A stretch of DNA of 43,878 nucleotides, taken from assembly GCA_964630905.1 (NCBI GenBank), contig CAZVWR010000024.1, positions 1-43,878 of the forward strand, written 5' to 3'. The number at the start of each line of letters is the position of its first letter. The stretch's first letter is position 1. Made by a program: the position numbers and the translations under genes. This document shows, one piece after another, positions 25,049-33,232 of this stretch. The notes under the pieces are model-generated. The model searched no databases. It saw only the letters and a program-made list of their open reading frames with translations, and was not told the origin of the DNA. Source of the stretch: JAGOEX01 sp964630905. Its GTDB lineage: Bacteria; UBP6; UBA1177.

Positions 25049-26482
25049 TTAAGCCCCTTCTTTTTTAGAAGAGAAGGGGTTTGGGGATGAGTTTCTCTTC
25101 CCAGCTTTTTCTTTGGCTTTGAAGAGCATCATGGAGACTCGGCTTAAGATGCTGACTTCGTTGTCGCCGCTTGTTTCGATTGAAAGAAAGTTGAGGTCGG
25201 GGTACATTGACATGATCTTGGCTTGCACTCCGTCGCTGACTCCTGATGAGGGCATGCATCCAAATGGTTTGGATGAAAGAAATCCGTCAACAATTCCGGC
25301 ATAATGGACTGCTTCGCCGATTTCAAGGTTTCCTTCTCCGCCGAATATTTCGGGGTGATAGAATTCATATCCAAGCCGTGCAAGTTCATCAAGATCAGGT
25401 AACTTTGCCCTTCCGCCGAATTGTTCGGGGTTCAGATTTTTCTTAAACCAGTTGTAGATCAGAAGGATCGCTTTATCGCTCACTTTCTGTCTTTTGAGTG
25501 ATTTTTTCCAGTATTTATATTCCTTTTTGGTTGCCGCATATTTCATTCCCCTTTCTGCTTCACGACTTCTTCTCCAGTTGTCATACATCGCTCTTGATGT
25601 GAACGATCCGGGAATCACTTCGCAACCCTCATCCATTATGAATCTTCTCATATTGTAGTTGCCTTCGTTATGAGCAAGGTTTGCAAAGACTTCTCCAGTC
25701 ATGTAGATAAGCGGAAGTTTGACAGCTTTTTTAGGCACTGCGGCAAGCATTTTCCCAACTTTTCTTAATGCTTCAGGAAGTTTGAATAAGTACAGACGGC
25801 TCGTAAACGCTTCAAGGAGAATATTTTCACAATCTTCGATCACTTTCAGAGCGTGCTCCTTGTCAACTGCATAAGGCCTCAAAGCACATTCAGCGATATG
25901 CATCAGATCTGCAAGGACAAAAGCGATCAGCAGATTTATTCTGAAATTCAGGTTGAACTGAAATGCACACTCTTTGGGAAGAAGTGAATCCTGAAGCTCG
26001 GAAGAGAATATCATCAGTCGAAAACCCTTAAACCCGGCATCATTAGCCACTTTCAGATATTCCTGAGGATACATCCCGTAGCGGCACGGACCGCACTGAC
26101 CGCCGCCTGACATGAAAACATATTTATCAACAACTTCTTCTTTTGAAAGCCCCAGTTCGTTGTGCAGTTTGAAAAGATGCCTGATGAAACTTCCCGAAGT
26201 GAAGTACATCGGATTGCATTCCATCCTGTTGCCGTATTCCTTGCCCCAGCGGACATCTTCTTTTATGTGGTCGCCCATATCAATGAACTTGTAACCGTGA
26301 CGGATAAGATATCCCCTGATGAAAAACGACTTTCTCCGCTCGATCATTGAATAAAGGATCGTCACTTTTTTCTTGTCCTTTTTATGCCAAACAGGATTCG
26401 GATAACCTTCCCACTGCTCTTTAGGCACATGTTTTGGCGCAACACTCTCTGTTTCAGTTCTCACTTTATAAGGATTTGTCAT
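25049..26482 (-). CDS. CoA-dehydratase-activase-associated iron-sulfur protein (C-terminal module)
   Basis: A 477-residue protein resembling the C-terminal module of very long BadF/HgdC-type activase proteins related to 2-hydroxyacyl-CoA dehydratases; here it is a separate gene. Possible metal-cluster cysteines are Cys89 (MECNP), Cys130 and Cys133 (GGGQCGPCRYGMYPQ), plus later ones in MDEGCEVIPG and KPFGCMPSSG. The ATG overlaps the stop of the upstream activase gene as ATGA, with a GGAGG site, so both are made together. No dehydratase alpha/beta subunit genes are nearby. The last about 15 residues (SPNPFSSKKEGA at the end) are encoded by a palindromic repeat and are probably not native. Substrate is unknown. 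Confidence 0.82.
   Translation of the reverse strand: MTNPYKVRTETESVAPKHVPKEQWEGYPNPVWHKKDKKKVTILYSMIERRKSFFIRGYLIRHGYKFIDMGDHIKEDVRWGKEYGNRMECNPMYFTSGSFIRHLFKLHNELGLSKEEVVDKYVFMSGGGQCGPCRYGMYPQEYLKVANDAGFKGFRLMIFSSELQDSLLPKECAFQFNLNFRINLLIAFVLADLMHIAECALRPYAVDKEHALKVIEDCENILLEAFTSRLYLFKLPEALRKVGKMLAAVPKKAVKLPLIYMTGEVFANLAHNEGNYNMRRFIMDEGCEVIPGSFTSRAMYDNWRRSREAERGMKYAATKKEYKYWKKSLKRQKVSDKAILLIYNWFKKNLNPEQFGGRAKLPDLDELARLGYEFYHPEIFGGEGNLEIGEAVHYAGIVDGFLSSKPFGCMPSSGVSDGVQAKIMSMYPDLNFLSIETSGDNEVSILSRVSMMLFKAKEKAGKRNSSPNPFSSKKEGA
25051..25095. repeat. REP-like palindromic element forming the gene's 3' end
   Basis: CCCCTTCT at 25054-25061 pairs with AGAAGGGG at 25072-25079 across a 10-nt loop, and is flanked by TTTGGGGATGAG. 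This form resembles dispersed palindromic elements that, when translated, give SPNP-type tails. It contains the stop codon of the 25049-26482 gene and may also help end transcription. Confidence 0.6.
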
Positions 26483-29400
26483 TTGACACCTCCTTTATTT
26501 TTCAGCACGAGTTCTTCATGTTTCAGGAAATATTCGATGGTTTCGATGCGGATGTTGAAGGTGGCTCCGGGTTTGTTCTGGTCTATGTCATGGAAGAGAA
26601 AATGCGGTGTGGCTGATGCGTCAAGGATGTTGTCGATATATGAATAGGTTGGTGCGTCGTGTCCGCATTTAAAACTGCTGAGGTCAATTACTGCGAGGTT
26701 TGGGTGTCTTGCCGCAACTCTTGCCGCCATAACTTTTAAGTTGGTGTTTCTATTGAAGTTTCTCCACCAGACATCGGTTATGTCAAAGCTTTTTTCTTTG
26801 TTTGAATTTTCAAAAAGGGGCTCTATGAAACTAATGCTATCGGGAAGTGACTCAATGCAGAGCACTGGAAATCCCTTTAACTGAAATTTTTCAAGGATCT
26901 TGTGATTAAGTCCGGGGTCATGATGATAAGGATGACCGACGAGAAGAACTCCCATTTTATCCTGTAAGATCAAGTCGTTGATAACTTTTGCACCTTCGTT
27001 CTGAAGTGTTTCGTAATATGTTCCCATCGCTTTAAGCCCCTGATGCACCGCCCATGCGTTCTCATCAGCCGTAAGCTCAAACTTTTCCATAAAATATTCA
27101 AAAAGGATCTCATTTATTTCAACCGGATTATCCATGCTCACAAAAGGTCGCCAGTAATCAATATTGTTATCGGCAAAAAAATCGGTCTCGCGCTTGAAAA
27201 CGGCATTCACAACTTCAGGAGTCCCCATCTGAATGACACAGGCATTGTTGCCAAGAGTGTTTTTAACCGAAGAATGGAGATGGGTGATGATCGGAAAACA
27301 GATGTGTGTACACTCTTTTTTACTAATTAATTCAAATATATGCGCCGGAGCAACCTTCGCAGGGAAACATGGGTCGATCGCCCCCCACTTATTCCCTTTC
27401 GCCCACAGATCATCACTGGTGAAACTGCTGAAAACCACTTTCATTCCAAGAGTTCTGAAATAGGTCGAAAAGAACGGAGTATAGAGATACATGTTGAGAA
27501 GTTTCGGAATTCCTACAACCATTTTCTTTCTTTTTTCAAGCACTTCCGTTGATGAACCGGCAAATTTCAAACCGTTTTTGGGGTTAAGTTCATTTTCCGG
27601 ATAATAGCTTGACTGATCTACATCCGCCCCGTTTTTTGGAATCGGCTCAAACTCGAAATCACTGAAAACAAGATGAGCCGCCATATCAACGAGGTTAGGA
27701 GTTTTTTTAAGTGCATCTGCTCTTGTCTTTGCGAACTCTTTCATCTCTTCAACACTGTCAGCCATCCCTTTTTCACACTGATAACCCGAAATGAACCTTA
27801 TATTTGCGCCATCCGGTCTCGCTATATCAATAAAAGCTCTCGGACATCTGTTGGCACATATCCGGCATCTTGTTGATTCGTTGTTTGTTGTTGTAAACTC
27901 AATTTTTGCTCCGTTCTCAATGCCAATGAATGATGAATTTTCATTAACAGATTCAACTGCTTCCATTGCCGCACCGATCGCTCCGCAAATGTCAGAATAC
28001 TTATGGACAAAAACTGACGCATCAGGAATTTTTGATCTGATATAATCAACCTGCGCTTTAACTGCGGCAAGATTTTTCTGTGTTCCACCCTGAAGGACGA
28101 ACCTTTTGCCAAACCGTGCAATGTTTGATTCCTGAACGACATAGTTCCAGATGTTTTTCGGAAGCACCAGTGCAAGTCCCGCCATGATCTCTTCCTTTGT
28201 CCAGCCAAGCTGCTGGAAATTGACTTTATCCTGCTCCATGAAAACTGCACAGCCGTAGTTAAACGCAGGGGCTTTCCTGGCTTTGAAAGCGTGAAACGCA
28301 TATTCTTCAACAGGAATGTTAAACTGAGACGCCATCCCCTGAAGGAAAAAGCCGTTCCCTGCACTGCACTGAGTATTGAGCTTGAAATCAACGACCCTTC
28401 CGTGCTTCATGAAAAGAACTTTTATATCCTGCCCTCCGACATCGCAGATAAGATCAATGTCTCCGTAAGTTGCCGTTGCAGACTTCATGTGGGCGACAGT
28501 TTCAACGATCGACCTGTCAAGATTGAAAGCGGTCTTTAAAATTGCAGAAGCATAACCCGTGACTGCACTTCCGATGATCTTAAGCTCTATTTCCTGCTCA
28601 TTTTTCCACTTCACCATCCTTGCAAACATGTTTTTTACATCATTTACCGGATTCCCGTTTGAAAGGAGATAATCTTTGTAGATAAGCTCTTTGTTTTTGT
28701 TTAACAGAACAAGCTTTGTGCTTGTCGAACCGCCGTCAATCCCTAAATAACATTCATAAATTTTCCCTTTCTCAAACTTGGGCAGCACAAACTCAGGAAT
28801 GGAATAAATTTTTGCAAACTCTTCAATTTCCTCATCATTTTGAATTAACCCCTCAACAATTGCTCCACTTGATTCAAGTTTTGCAAGCCGGCCCTGAGAA
28901 ATATATTTTTCAAGTTTCTCAGTATCTTTAAAAACCGGAAGATCATCGTTTTTTGAAAGTTCAGCAGATCTTCTTCCGAAAAGTACTGCTCCAAGAGCTG
29001 CAAAATACTGCGAATCTTTTGGAACAAATATCGCTTTTTCAAGATCGGGTTCAGTTGGAGAATATTTATGTGTCTCCCAGGTTTCAGGAAGCTGAAGCCG
29101 CCATATATCAGTAAGAGCTGGAAGATAAGTGTGCGGTCCGCCAAGAAGAAGAACTTTGTCTTTAAGAACATTGCCTCTGACCAGAACTTCAAGATTCTGC
29201 TTAACGATCGCAACACACAGAGAAACAAAAATATCCTCCCTGTCAACGCCGGCTTTCAGAAGTCCCACAACATCAGTTTCAGCAAAAACTCCGCATTTGG
29301 CGGCAATGTGATTTATCGTCTTGCCGTGAGCCCGGATAGCATTCGCTTCAATTGTTGAAAGTCCGATCTTATCAAGAATTTTATCAATTGTCGCACCAGT

Positions 29401-29790
29401 CCCGCCGGCACACTTGTCATTCATGAATGTGAGTGTCGAACGGTCGTCAACTTCACCCTGCCATATTATCACTTTTGCATCCTGACCACCGAGTTCAATG
29501 ACTGAAGAAACATCGGGGTGCATTGTCTCAACGGCAAAGCACACTGCATTAACCTCTTGAATATATTGAGCATTTATCGCTGAAGCGATTGCTCTTGAAC
29601 CGCTGCCGGTAATAAACACCGCCAGATCTTCTTTAACAAACAGGTCTCTTATCTCATTTAGAAAATCTCTCACCAGTTCAGGCTGTCTTGTGTTATGACG
29701 ACTGTACTTTTTCCAGATTATCTCATTTTTTTCATTGACAACTACCGCTTTTACTGTCGTTGAACCGACATCTATTCCGACATACCTCAT
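26479..29790 (-). CDS. Double acyl-CoA-dehydratase activase (BadF/HgdC-type) fused to DUF2229
   Basis: A 1103-residue iron-sulfur ATPase-like protein. Residues 1-272 and 345-615 are two ASKHA (BadF/BadG/BcrA/BcrD) domains, starting GIDVGSTTVK and GIDGGSTSTK. The first has Cys127 (DKCAGGTG) and Cys166 (AKCGVFAE), the positions I recall as bridging-cluster ligands in the activase HgdC; the second keeps an equivalent pair, Cys475 and Cys514. A Cys-rich patch (Cys642, Cys645, Cys649, Cys672) follows, then a DUF2229-type region from about 757 to the end. Known activases use ATP to push an electron into a dehydratase or a double-cubane-cluster reductase; neither partner is encoded in this window. 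The ATG at 29790 is preceded by an unusual G-rich stretch rather than a clear AGGAG. The next gene overlaps it by 4 nt. Confidence 0.88.
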   Translation of the reverse strand: MRYVGIDVGSTTVKAVVVNEKNEIIWKKYSRHNTRQPELVRDFLNEIRDLFVKEDLAVFITGSGSRAIASAINAQYIQEVNAVCFAVETMHPDVSSVIELGGQDAKVIIWQGEVDDRSTLTFMNDKCAGGTGATIDKILDKIGLSTIEANAIRAHGKTINHIAAKCGVFAETDVVGLLKAGVDREDIFVSLCVAIVKQNLEVLVRGNVLKDKVLLLGGPHTYLPALTDIWRLQLPETWETHKYSPTEPDLEKAIFVPKDSQYFAALGAVLFGRRSAELSKNDDLPVFKDTEKLEKYISQGRLAKLESSGAIVEGLIQNDEEIEEFAKIYSIPEFVLPKFEKGKIYECYLGIDGGSTSTKLVLLNKNKELIYKDYLLSNGNPVNDVKNMFARMVKWKNEQEIELKIIGSAVTGYASAILKTAFNLDRSIVETVAHMKSATATYGDIDLICDVGGQDIKVLFMKHGRVVDFKLNTQCSAGNGFFLQGMASQFNIPVEEYAFHAFKARKAPAFNYGCAVFMEQDKVNFQQLGWTKEEIMAGLALVLPKNIWNYVVQESNIARFGKRFVLQGGTQKNLAAVKAQVDYIRSKIPDASVFVHKYSDICGAIGAAMEAVESVNENSSFIGIENGAKIEFTTTNNESTRCRICANRCPRAFIDIARPDGANIRFISGYQCEKGMADSVEEMKEFAKTRADALKKTPNLVDMAAHLVFSDFEFEPIPKNGADVDQSSYYPENELNPKNGLKFAGSSTEVLEKRKKMVVGIPKLLNMYLYTPFFSTYFRTLGMKVVFSSFTSDDLWAKGNKWGAIDPCFPAKVAPAHIFELISKKECTHICFPIITHLHSSVKNTLGNNACVIQMGTPEVVNAVFKRETDFFADNNIDYWRPFVSMDNPVEINEILFEYFMEKFELTADENAWAVHQGLKAMGTYYETLQNEGAKVINDLILQDKMGVLLVGHPYHHDPGLNHKILEKFQLKGFPVLCIESLPDSISFIEPLFENSNKEKSFDITDVWWRNFNRNTNLKVMAARVAARHPNLAVIDLSSFKCGHDAPTYSYIDNILDASATPHFLFHDIDQNKPGATFNIRIETIEYFLKHEELVLKNKGGVK

Positions 29791-29898
29791 CCGCCCCCCG
29801 GATATGAAAAAATATCAACCTCCGTTTTTAACATGAGAGGAAAATAGAGTCAACATCTTATAAAATAATAATAAAACTATTTTCATGTTACTATATAT

Positions 29899-29926
29899 TT
29901 GAAAAACAGTTTTTTGCAGTTATAAT
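29899..29926 (+). promoter_or_regulatory. Promoter of the IgGFc-type lipoprotein operon
   Basis: TTGAAA at 29899-29904 and a perfect TATAAT at 29921-29926 are separated by 16 nt, about 31 nt before the ATG at 29958. They lie in the 167-bp divergent gap; no clear minus-strand promoter for the activase gene was found there. Confidence 0.75.
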
Positions 29927-29957
29927 CCGACCTGTTTCTTTATTTTGGAGGGTTATT

Positions 29958-32051
29958 ATGAAAAATTCCATTTATCTGATTTTTATTGTGTCAGTTTTTT
30001 TTGTTTCGTGTTCAGCCAGTGAAGATGAAACATGCTCCATCGACAATCCCTGTCCGGACGGGTTCACATGCAATCTCATGACCGGAGAATGCGAAAAGGA
30101 AGCAGTCGTAACAGATAATGAAGGTTCCGATGACTCTGGACTTCCGGTAGATAATGAAAACAACGATTATGATACTGCAGAAAAAACAGATGACGAAAAA
30201 CCGGATGAGATCATTATCAAAGAATGCGAACCGGACAAACTTTTAATGTGTGATCCCAATGATTTCTACAACATACTTAGATGCAACAGTGATGGAACCG
30301 GTGCCGACTCAGTTCCCTGCGGAGAGATGCTTGTATGTGAAGAAGGCAAATGTGTTGATCAGATCTGCACACCCAAAACCAGAGTCTGCAGCGAAGAGGA
30401 CAATTCAAAAGTTTTTGAATGCAGCTACACCGGAAATGGAGTGACAGATACAGTTCTTGAAGACTGCGGTGCCGGTGGATACTGCGAGTTAGGGAAATGC
30501 CTTTCTTACTGTGACAAAGCAGCTAAGGAGCACAGCTATCAGGGATGTGAATATTTTACAGCTTTTCTTGACACAAGAACAATGAGATCGGACCCTGTTT
30601 TTGCAATTGTAATAGCAAATACTAATCTTGAAAAAGTTGCAACTATAAGTGTAACTATTTCATCAAACGGAACGACTGAAGATGATGCTGGAAAATGTGT
30701 TTACTGTGATGATAAAATCAGTGACACAACCTGTATGTTAAGGACTTCCGCAAAAGATCTTTTTGTTCAGCCTGGAAAAATTGGTATTATTCAATTACCA
30801 CACGAACGGATGTTGCGTTCAACAGGAAAAAGCTGGAATAGTTATCATGTTAAATCCAACCTTCCTGTAACAGTATATCAGTTCAGTCCTATTGACAATA
30901 GTGACAACAATCCTTTCAATGCAAACGGAAAAAGTGTTGATTACAGCCCTATTGAAATTTTAAACAATGGCAAATCGTTTTCAAACGACGCATCTCTTCT
31001 TATTCCTGCTACAAGTGTATATAGTAATTATATGGCAGTAACATACCTGTCTGTTCTTGGATCGAAAGCCGACATGACTAATGAGCCGTGGCCATCTTAT
31101 ATTACTGTTATCGGAGTAAGCGAAAATGAACTTGAGCTCGTTATAACTCCTGAAGCGGACATTGTTGCCGGTGGCAGCGTTCCCGCTGTAACAAATGGGA
31201 GTGATTATGAATTCAGTTTGAAAAAATATCAGGTCTATAACTTTGAAACAGATGAAAACAATAAGGATTTGACGGGAAGTCGAATCAGATGCAAAAATCC
31301 TTTGGAAAAATGCGGACCTTTTATCGTGTTTTCCGGCAATGCATCAACAGTAATACCGAATGACAAAGGTTATGCAGACCATCTTGAGCAGCAACTTTTT
31401 CCGATAGAAACATGGGGCAAAGATTATTTCTTAATAAAATCAAGTGTTAAGAAAGATGAATCTGATTACGCCAGAATAATTGCATCTGAAGATAATACAA
31501 CAATAACATATTCACCTCAATCTCCGACCGCTCTTGCTCCCTACACATCAGCCGCTCCTGCAACGAAACTGAATGCCGGGGAATGGACAGAATTCTATTT
31601 TAAAGACAGTTATCATATAAAGTCAGATAAACCCGTGATGATTGCTCATTTCTTAACCGGAGCAGATATGATAAGCTCTGAATGTTACAACGGAACAACC
31701 GAATATCATCAGGCAAACTGCCCGGGTGATCCAGCATTAACCCTCATTCCGTCTTCTGAGCAGTTCAGAAAGGACTACATATTCCTCACACCCGGAAGTT
31801 ATAAAAGCAATTATGCAACAGTGGTTTTAAAAAATGGAACAAAAGCGGTGTTAAATGAAAAAGAGTTGACCAGTTTGACAGAAATAACCGGAACAGGATT
31901 TTCATACAAAATTGTTGACCTCGGAAGTGATTTTGCAAGACATTCTCTTTTGTGCGACGAACCGTGCGGACTTTATGTTTACGGATGGGAATCAGATGTG
32001 AGTTACGCATATCCGGGCGGACTCAACCTTGAAAAGCTGAGCAACAACTGA
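29958..32051 (+). CDS. Surface lipoprotein with IgGFc-binding-type domain
   Basis: A 697-residue lipoprotein. The signal peptide ends with FVSC, so Cys18 is the likely lipid anchor. Residues about 24-45 are a Cys-rich module (CSIDNPCPDGFTCNLMTGEC), followed by an acidic Asp/Asn/Glu linker (about 50-90) and further short Cys-rich repeats (about 93-185, patterns CxPD...C...CxEGKC). From about 200 to the end the protein matches the IgGFc-binding N-terminal domain common in Myxococcota: NTNLEKVATISV, LLIPATSVYSNYMAVTYLS, GPFIVFSGNA and DHLEQQLFPIETWGKDYFL. Its natural ligand in free-living bacteria is unknown; the domain name does not imply antibody binding here. The ATG has GGAGG. Two small genes follow in the same operon. 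Confidence 0.85.
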   Translation: MKNSIYLIFIVSVFFVSCSASEDETCSIDNPCPDGFTCNLMTGECEKEAVVTDNEGSDDSGLPVDNENNDYDTAEKTDDEKPDEIIIKECEPDKLLMCDPNDFYNILRCNSDGTGADSVPCGEMLVCEEGKCVDQICTPKTRVCSEEDNSKVFECSYTGNGVTDTVLEDCGAGGYCELGKCLSYCDKAAKEHSYQGCEYFTAFLDTRTMRSDPVFAIVIANTNLEKVATISVTISSNGTTEDDAGKCVYCDDKISDTTCMLRTSAKDLFVQPGKIGIIQLPHERMLRSTGKSWNSYHVKSNLPVTVYQFSPIDNSDNNPFNANGKSVDYSPIEILNNGKSFSNDASLLIPATSVYSNYMAVTYLSVLGSKADMTNEPWPSYITVIGVSENELELVITPEADIVAGGSVPAVTNGSDYEFSLKKYQVYNFETDENNKDLTGSRIRCKNPLEKCGPFIVFSGNASTVIPNDKGYADHLEQQLFPIETWGKDYFLIKSSVKKDESDYARIIASEDNTTITYSPQSPTALAPYTSAAPATKLNAGEWTEFYFKDSYHIKSDKPVMIAHFLTGADMISSECYNGTTEYHQANCPGDPALTLIPSSEQFRKDYIFLTPGSYKSNYATVVLKNGTKAVLNEKELTSLTEITGTGFSYKIVDLGSDFARHSLLCDEPCGLYVYGWESDVSYAYPGGLNLEKLSNN

Positions 32052-32054
32052 TAT

Positions 32055-32606
32055 ATGAGCGAACTTTCAGCTCCTGTAAACGCAAATCTTACAGTTTCAG
32101 TAATGTATAAAGATGATGCTCTTCTTGCTGAGACAAAAAGCATCCTTGAATCACTTTACGGCAACATCGATCTTGTTTCGGAAAGCTACAGTTTTTCTGA
32201 CATTTCACCTTATTACGACCCCGAAATGGGAGAAGGGATAAGAAAGATCATTTTCAGCTTTGAAAAAACCGTTGACCGCTCAATTCTTGCCGATGTAAAG
32301 ACCGAATGTGTCAAAATTGAAAAAAAATACAGTGAAAAAGGTTCAAGAACGATCAATCTAGACCCCGGACTTATCTCACTTGAAAATTTCATCCTTGCAA
32401 CAGGAAAAAACTACAGCCACAGAATTTACCTTAAAAACGGTGTTTTTGCCGAAGTTACTCTAATGTTCGGTAAAAAAACACTGATAAAGGAACTGCCGTG
32501 GACATACAGGGACTATCTTTACGAACCTGCCAGATCTTTTCTTCTGAAGGTTCGTGAAGAATATAGAGCCAAAAGAGAAAAACTGATCAAACACTCGGGA
32601 GAATAA
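32055..32606 (+). CDS. DUF4416 family protein
   Basis: A 183-residue soluble protein matching DUF4416: SFSDISPYYDPEMGEG, SRTINLDPGLISLENFILATGK, YSHRIYLKNGVFAEVTLMF and LPWTYRDY are the hallmark segments. The family's biochemical role is unknown. There is no signal peptide. The ATG lies 3 nt after the stop of the lipoprotein gene with only a weak ribosome binding site, so it is probably translated by coupling. The nucleoside-phosphorylase-like gene starts 1 nt after its own stop, so the three genes form one transcript. Confidence 0.85.
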   Translation: MSELSAPVNANLTVSVMYKDDALLAETKSILESLYGNIDLVSESYSFSDISPYYDPEMGEGIRKIIFSFEKTVDRSILADVKTECVKIEKKYSEKGSRTINLDPGLISLENFILATGKNYSHRIYLKNGVFAEVTLMFGKKTLIKELPWTYRDYLYEPARSFLLKVREEYRAKREKLIKHSGE

Positions 32607-32607
32607 C

Positions 32608-33165
32608 TTGAATCTGATAGTATTTCCCCTAAAACATGAAAATCCGTTCCCGGTTCAAGTCAAAACGGGAGAACCTTTATTTATCGACAGCAATACGATG
32701 ATACTCTGCTCAGGAGTAGGAACAGCCGGTGTAAACAATCTGGGAAGAATTCTTTTTGAAAATCCGGAGATAAAAAGTGTCTTTGAATTCGGAAGCGCCG
32801 CAACAATATCAAACGGGCGGATCGGCTCAATATACGAATGCAGCACTTTCTGTTCTTTTGACGGCTCCATCCTCGGAACGACAGGAAAATACACAAAACT
32901 ACCTGATGCCGCAGTCACCGGAAATGATGAGCTTTATACCGGCGAAGAATATGATTGGGCACAACTGCTTGAAATTCCTGTTCTTTATACAATGGAAACT
33001 CTTATGTTCAGAGCCGTTGCACTTGAATTCAGAAAACAGTTTCTCTCCATCCGCCTTGTCACAGATGATGGAACAGGCAATATCCGTGAACAGGTGGCAA
33101 AAGAGATAAACCTCGCAAAGAAAAGAATTCGGAATCTTTTTATTTCCCTTGAGAAGGTTCGATAG
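32608..33165 (+). CDS. Nucleoside phosphorylase/hydrolase superfamily-like protein
   Basis: A 185-residue cytoplasmic protein that resembles the MTA/SAH nucleosidase and futalosine hydrolase superfamily. It has a glycine-rich strand-loop (ILCSGVGTAGVNNLGRIL, about 32-49), a second strand ending in Gly (VFEFGSAATISNGRIG), METLMFRAVALEF near 145, where the family binds ribose, and LVTDDGTGN near 163, where it carries the catalytic Asp. It is shorter than typical members (about 220-240), so the substrate may differ. It starts at TTG 32608 with GGGAG upstream. It could be a futalosine hydrolase, but no other menaquinone genes are visible. Confidence 0.6.
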   Translation: MNLIVFPLKHENPFPVQVKTGEPLFIDSNTMILCSGVGTAGVNNLGRILFENPEIKSVFEFGSAATISNGRIGSIYECSTFCSFDGSILGTTGKYTKLPDAAVTGNDELYTGEEYDWAQLLEIPVLYTMETLMFRAVALEFRKQFLSIRLVTDDGTGNIREQVAKEINLAKKRIRNLFISLEKVR

Positions 33166-33175
33166 TTCCACAAAA

Positions 33176-33203
33176 TTGACATAATATTTCACACTGTTAA
33201 AAT
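33176..33203 (+). promoter_or_regulatory. Promoter of the maltoporin-amylase operon
   Basis: A perfect TTGACA at 33176-33181 and TAAAAT at 33198-33203 are separated by 16 nt, about 30 nt before the ATG at 33233. No clear operator palindrome was seen in the short region. Confidence 0.75.
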
Positions 33204-33232
33204 TGTCTGCTCTAACTTTTGAGGTGGTGCAA

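Noticed and set aside
25051..25095. Simple intrinsic terminator only
   Set aside because: The stem lies within the last codons and lacks a clear T-run downstream on the minus strand, so a repeat element is the better first description; a secondary terminator role remains possible.
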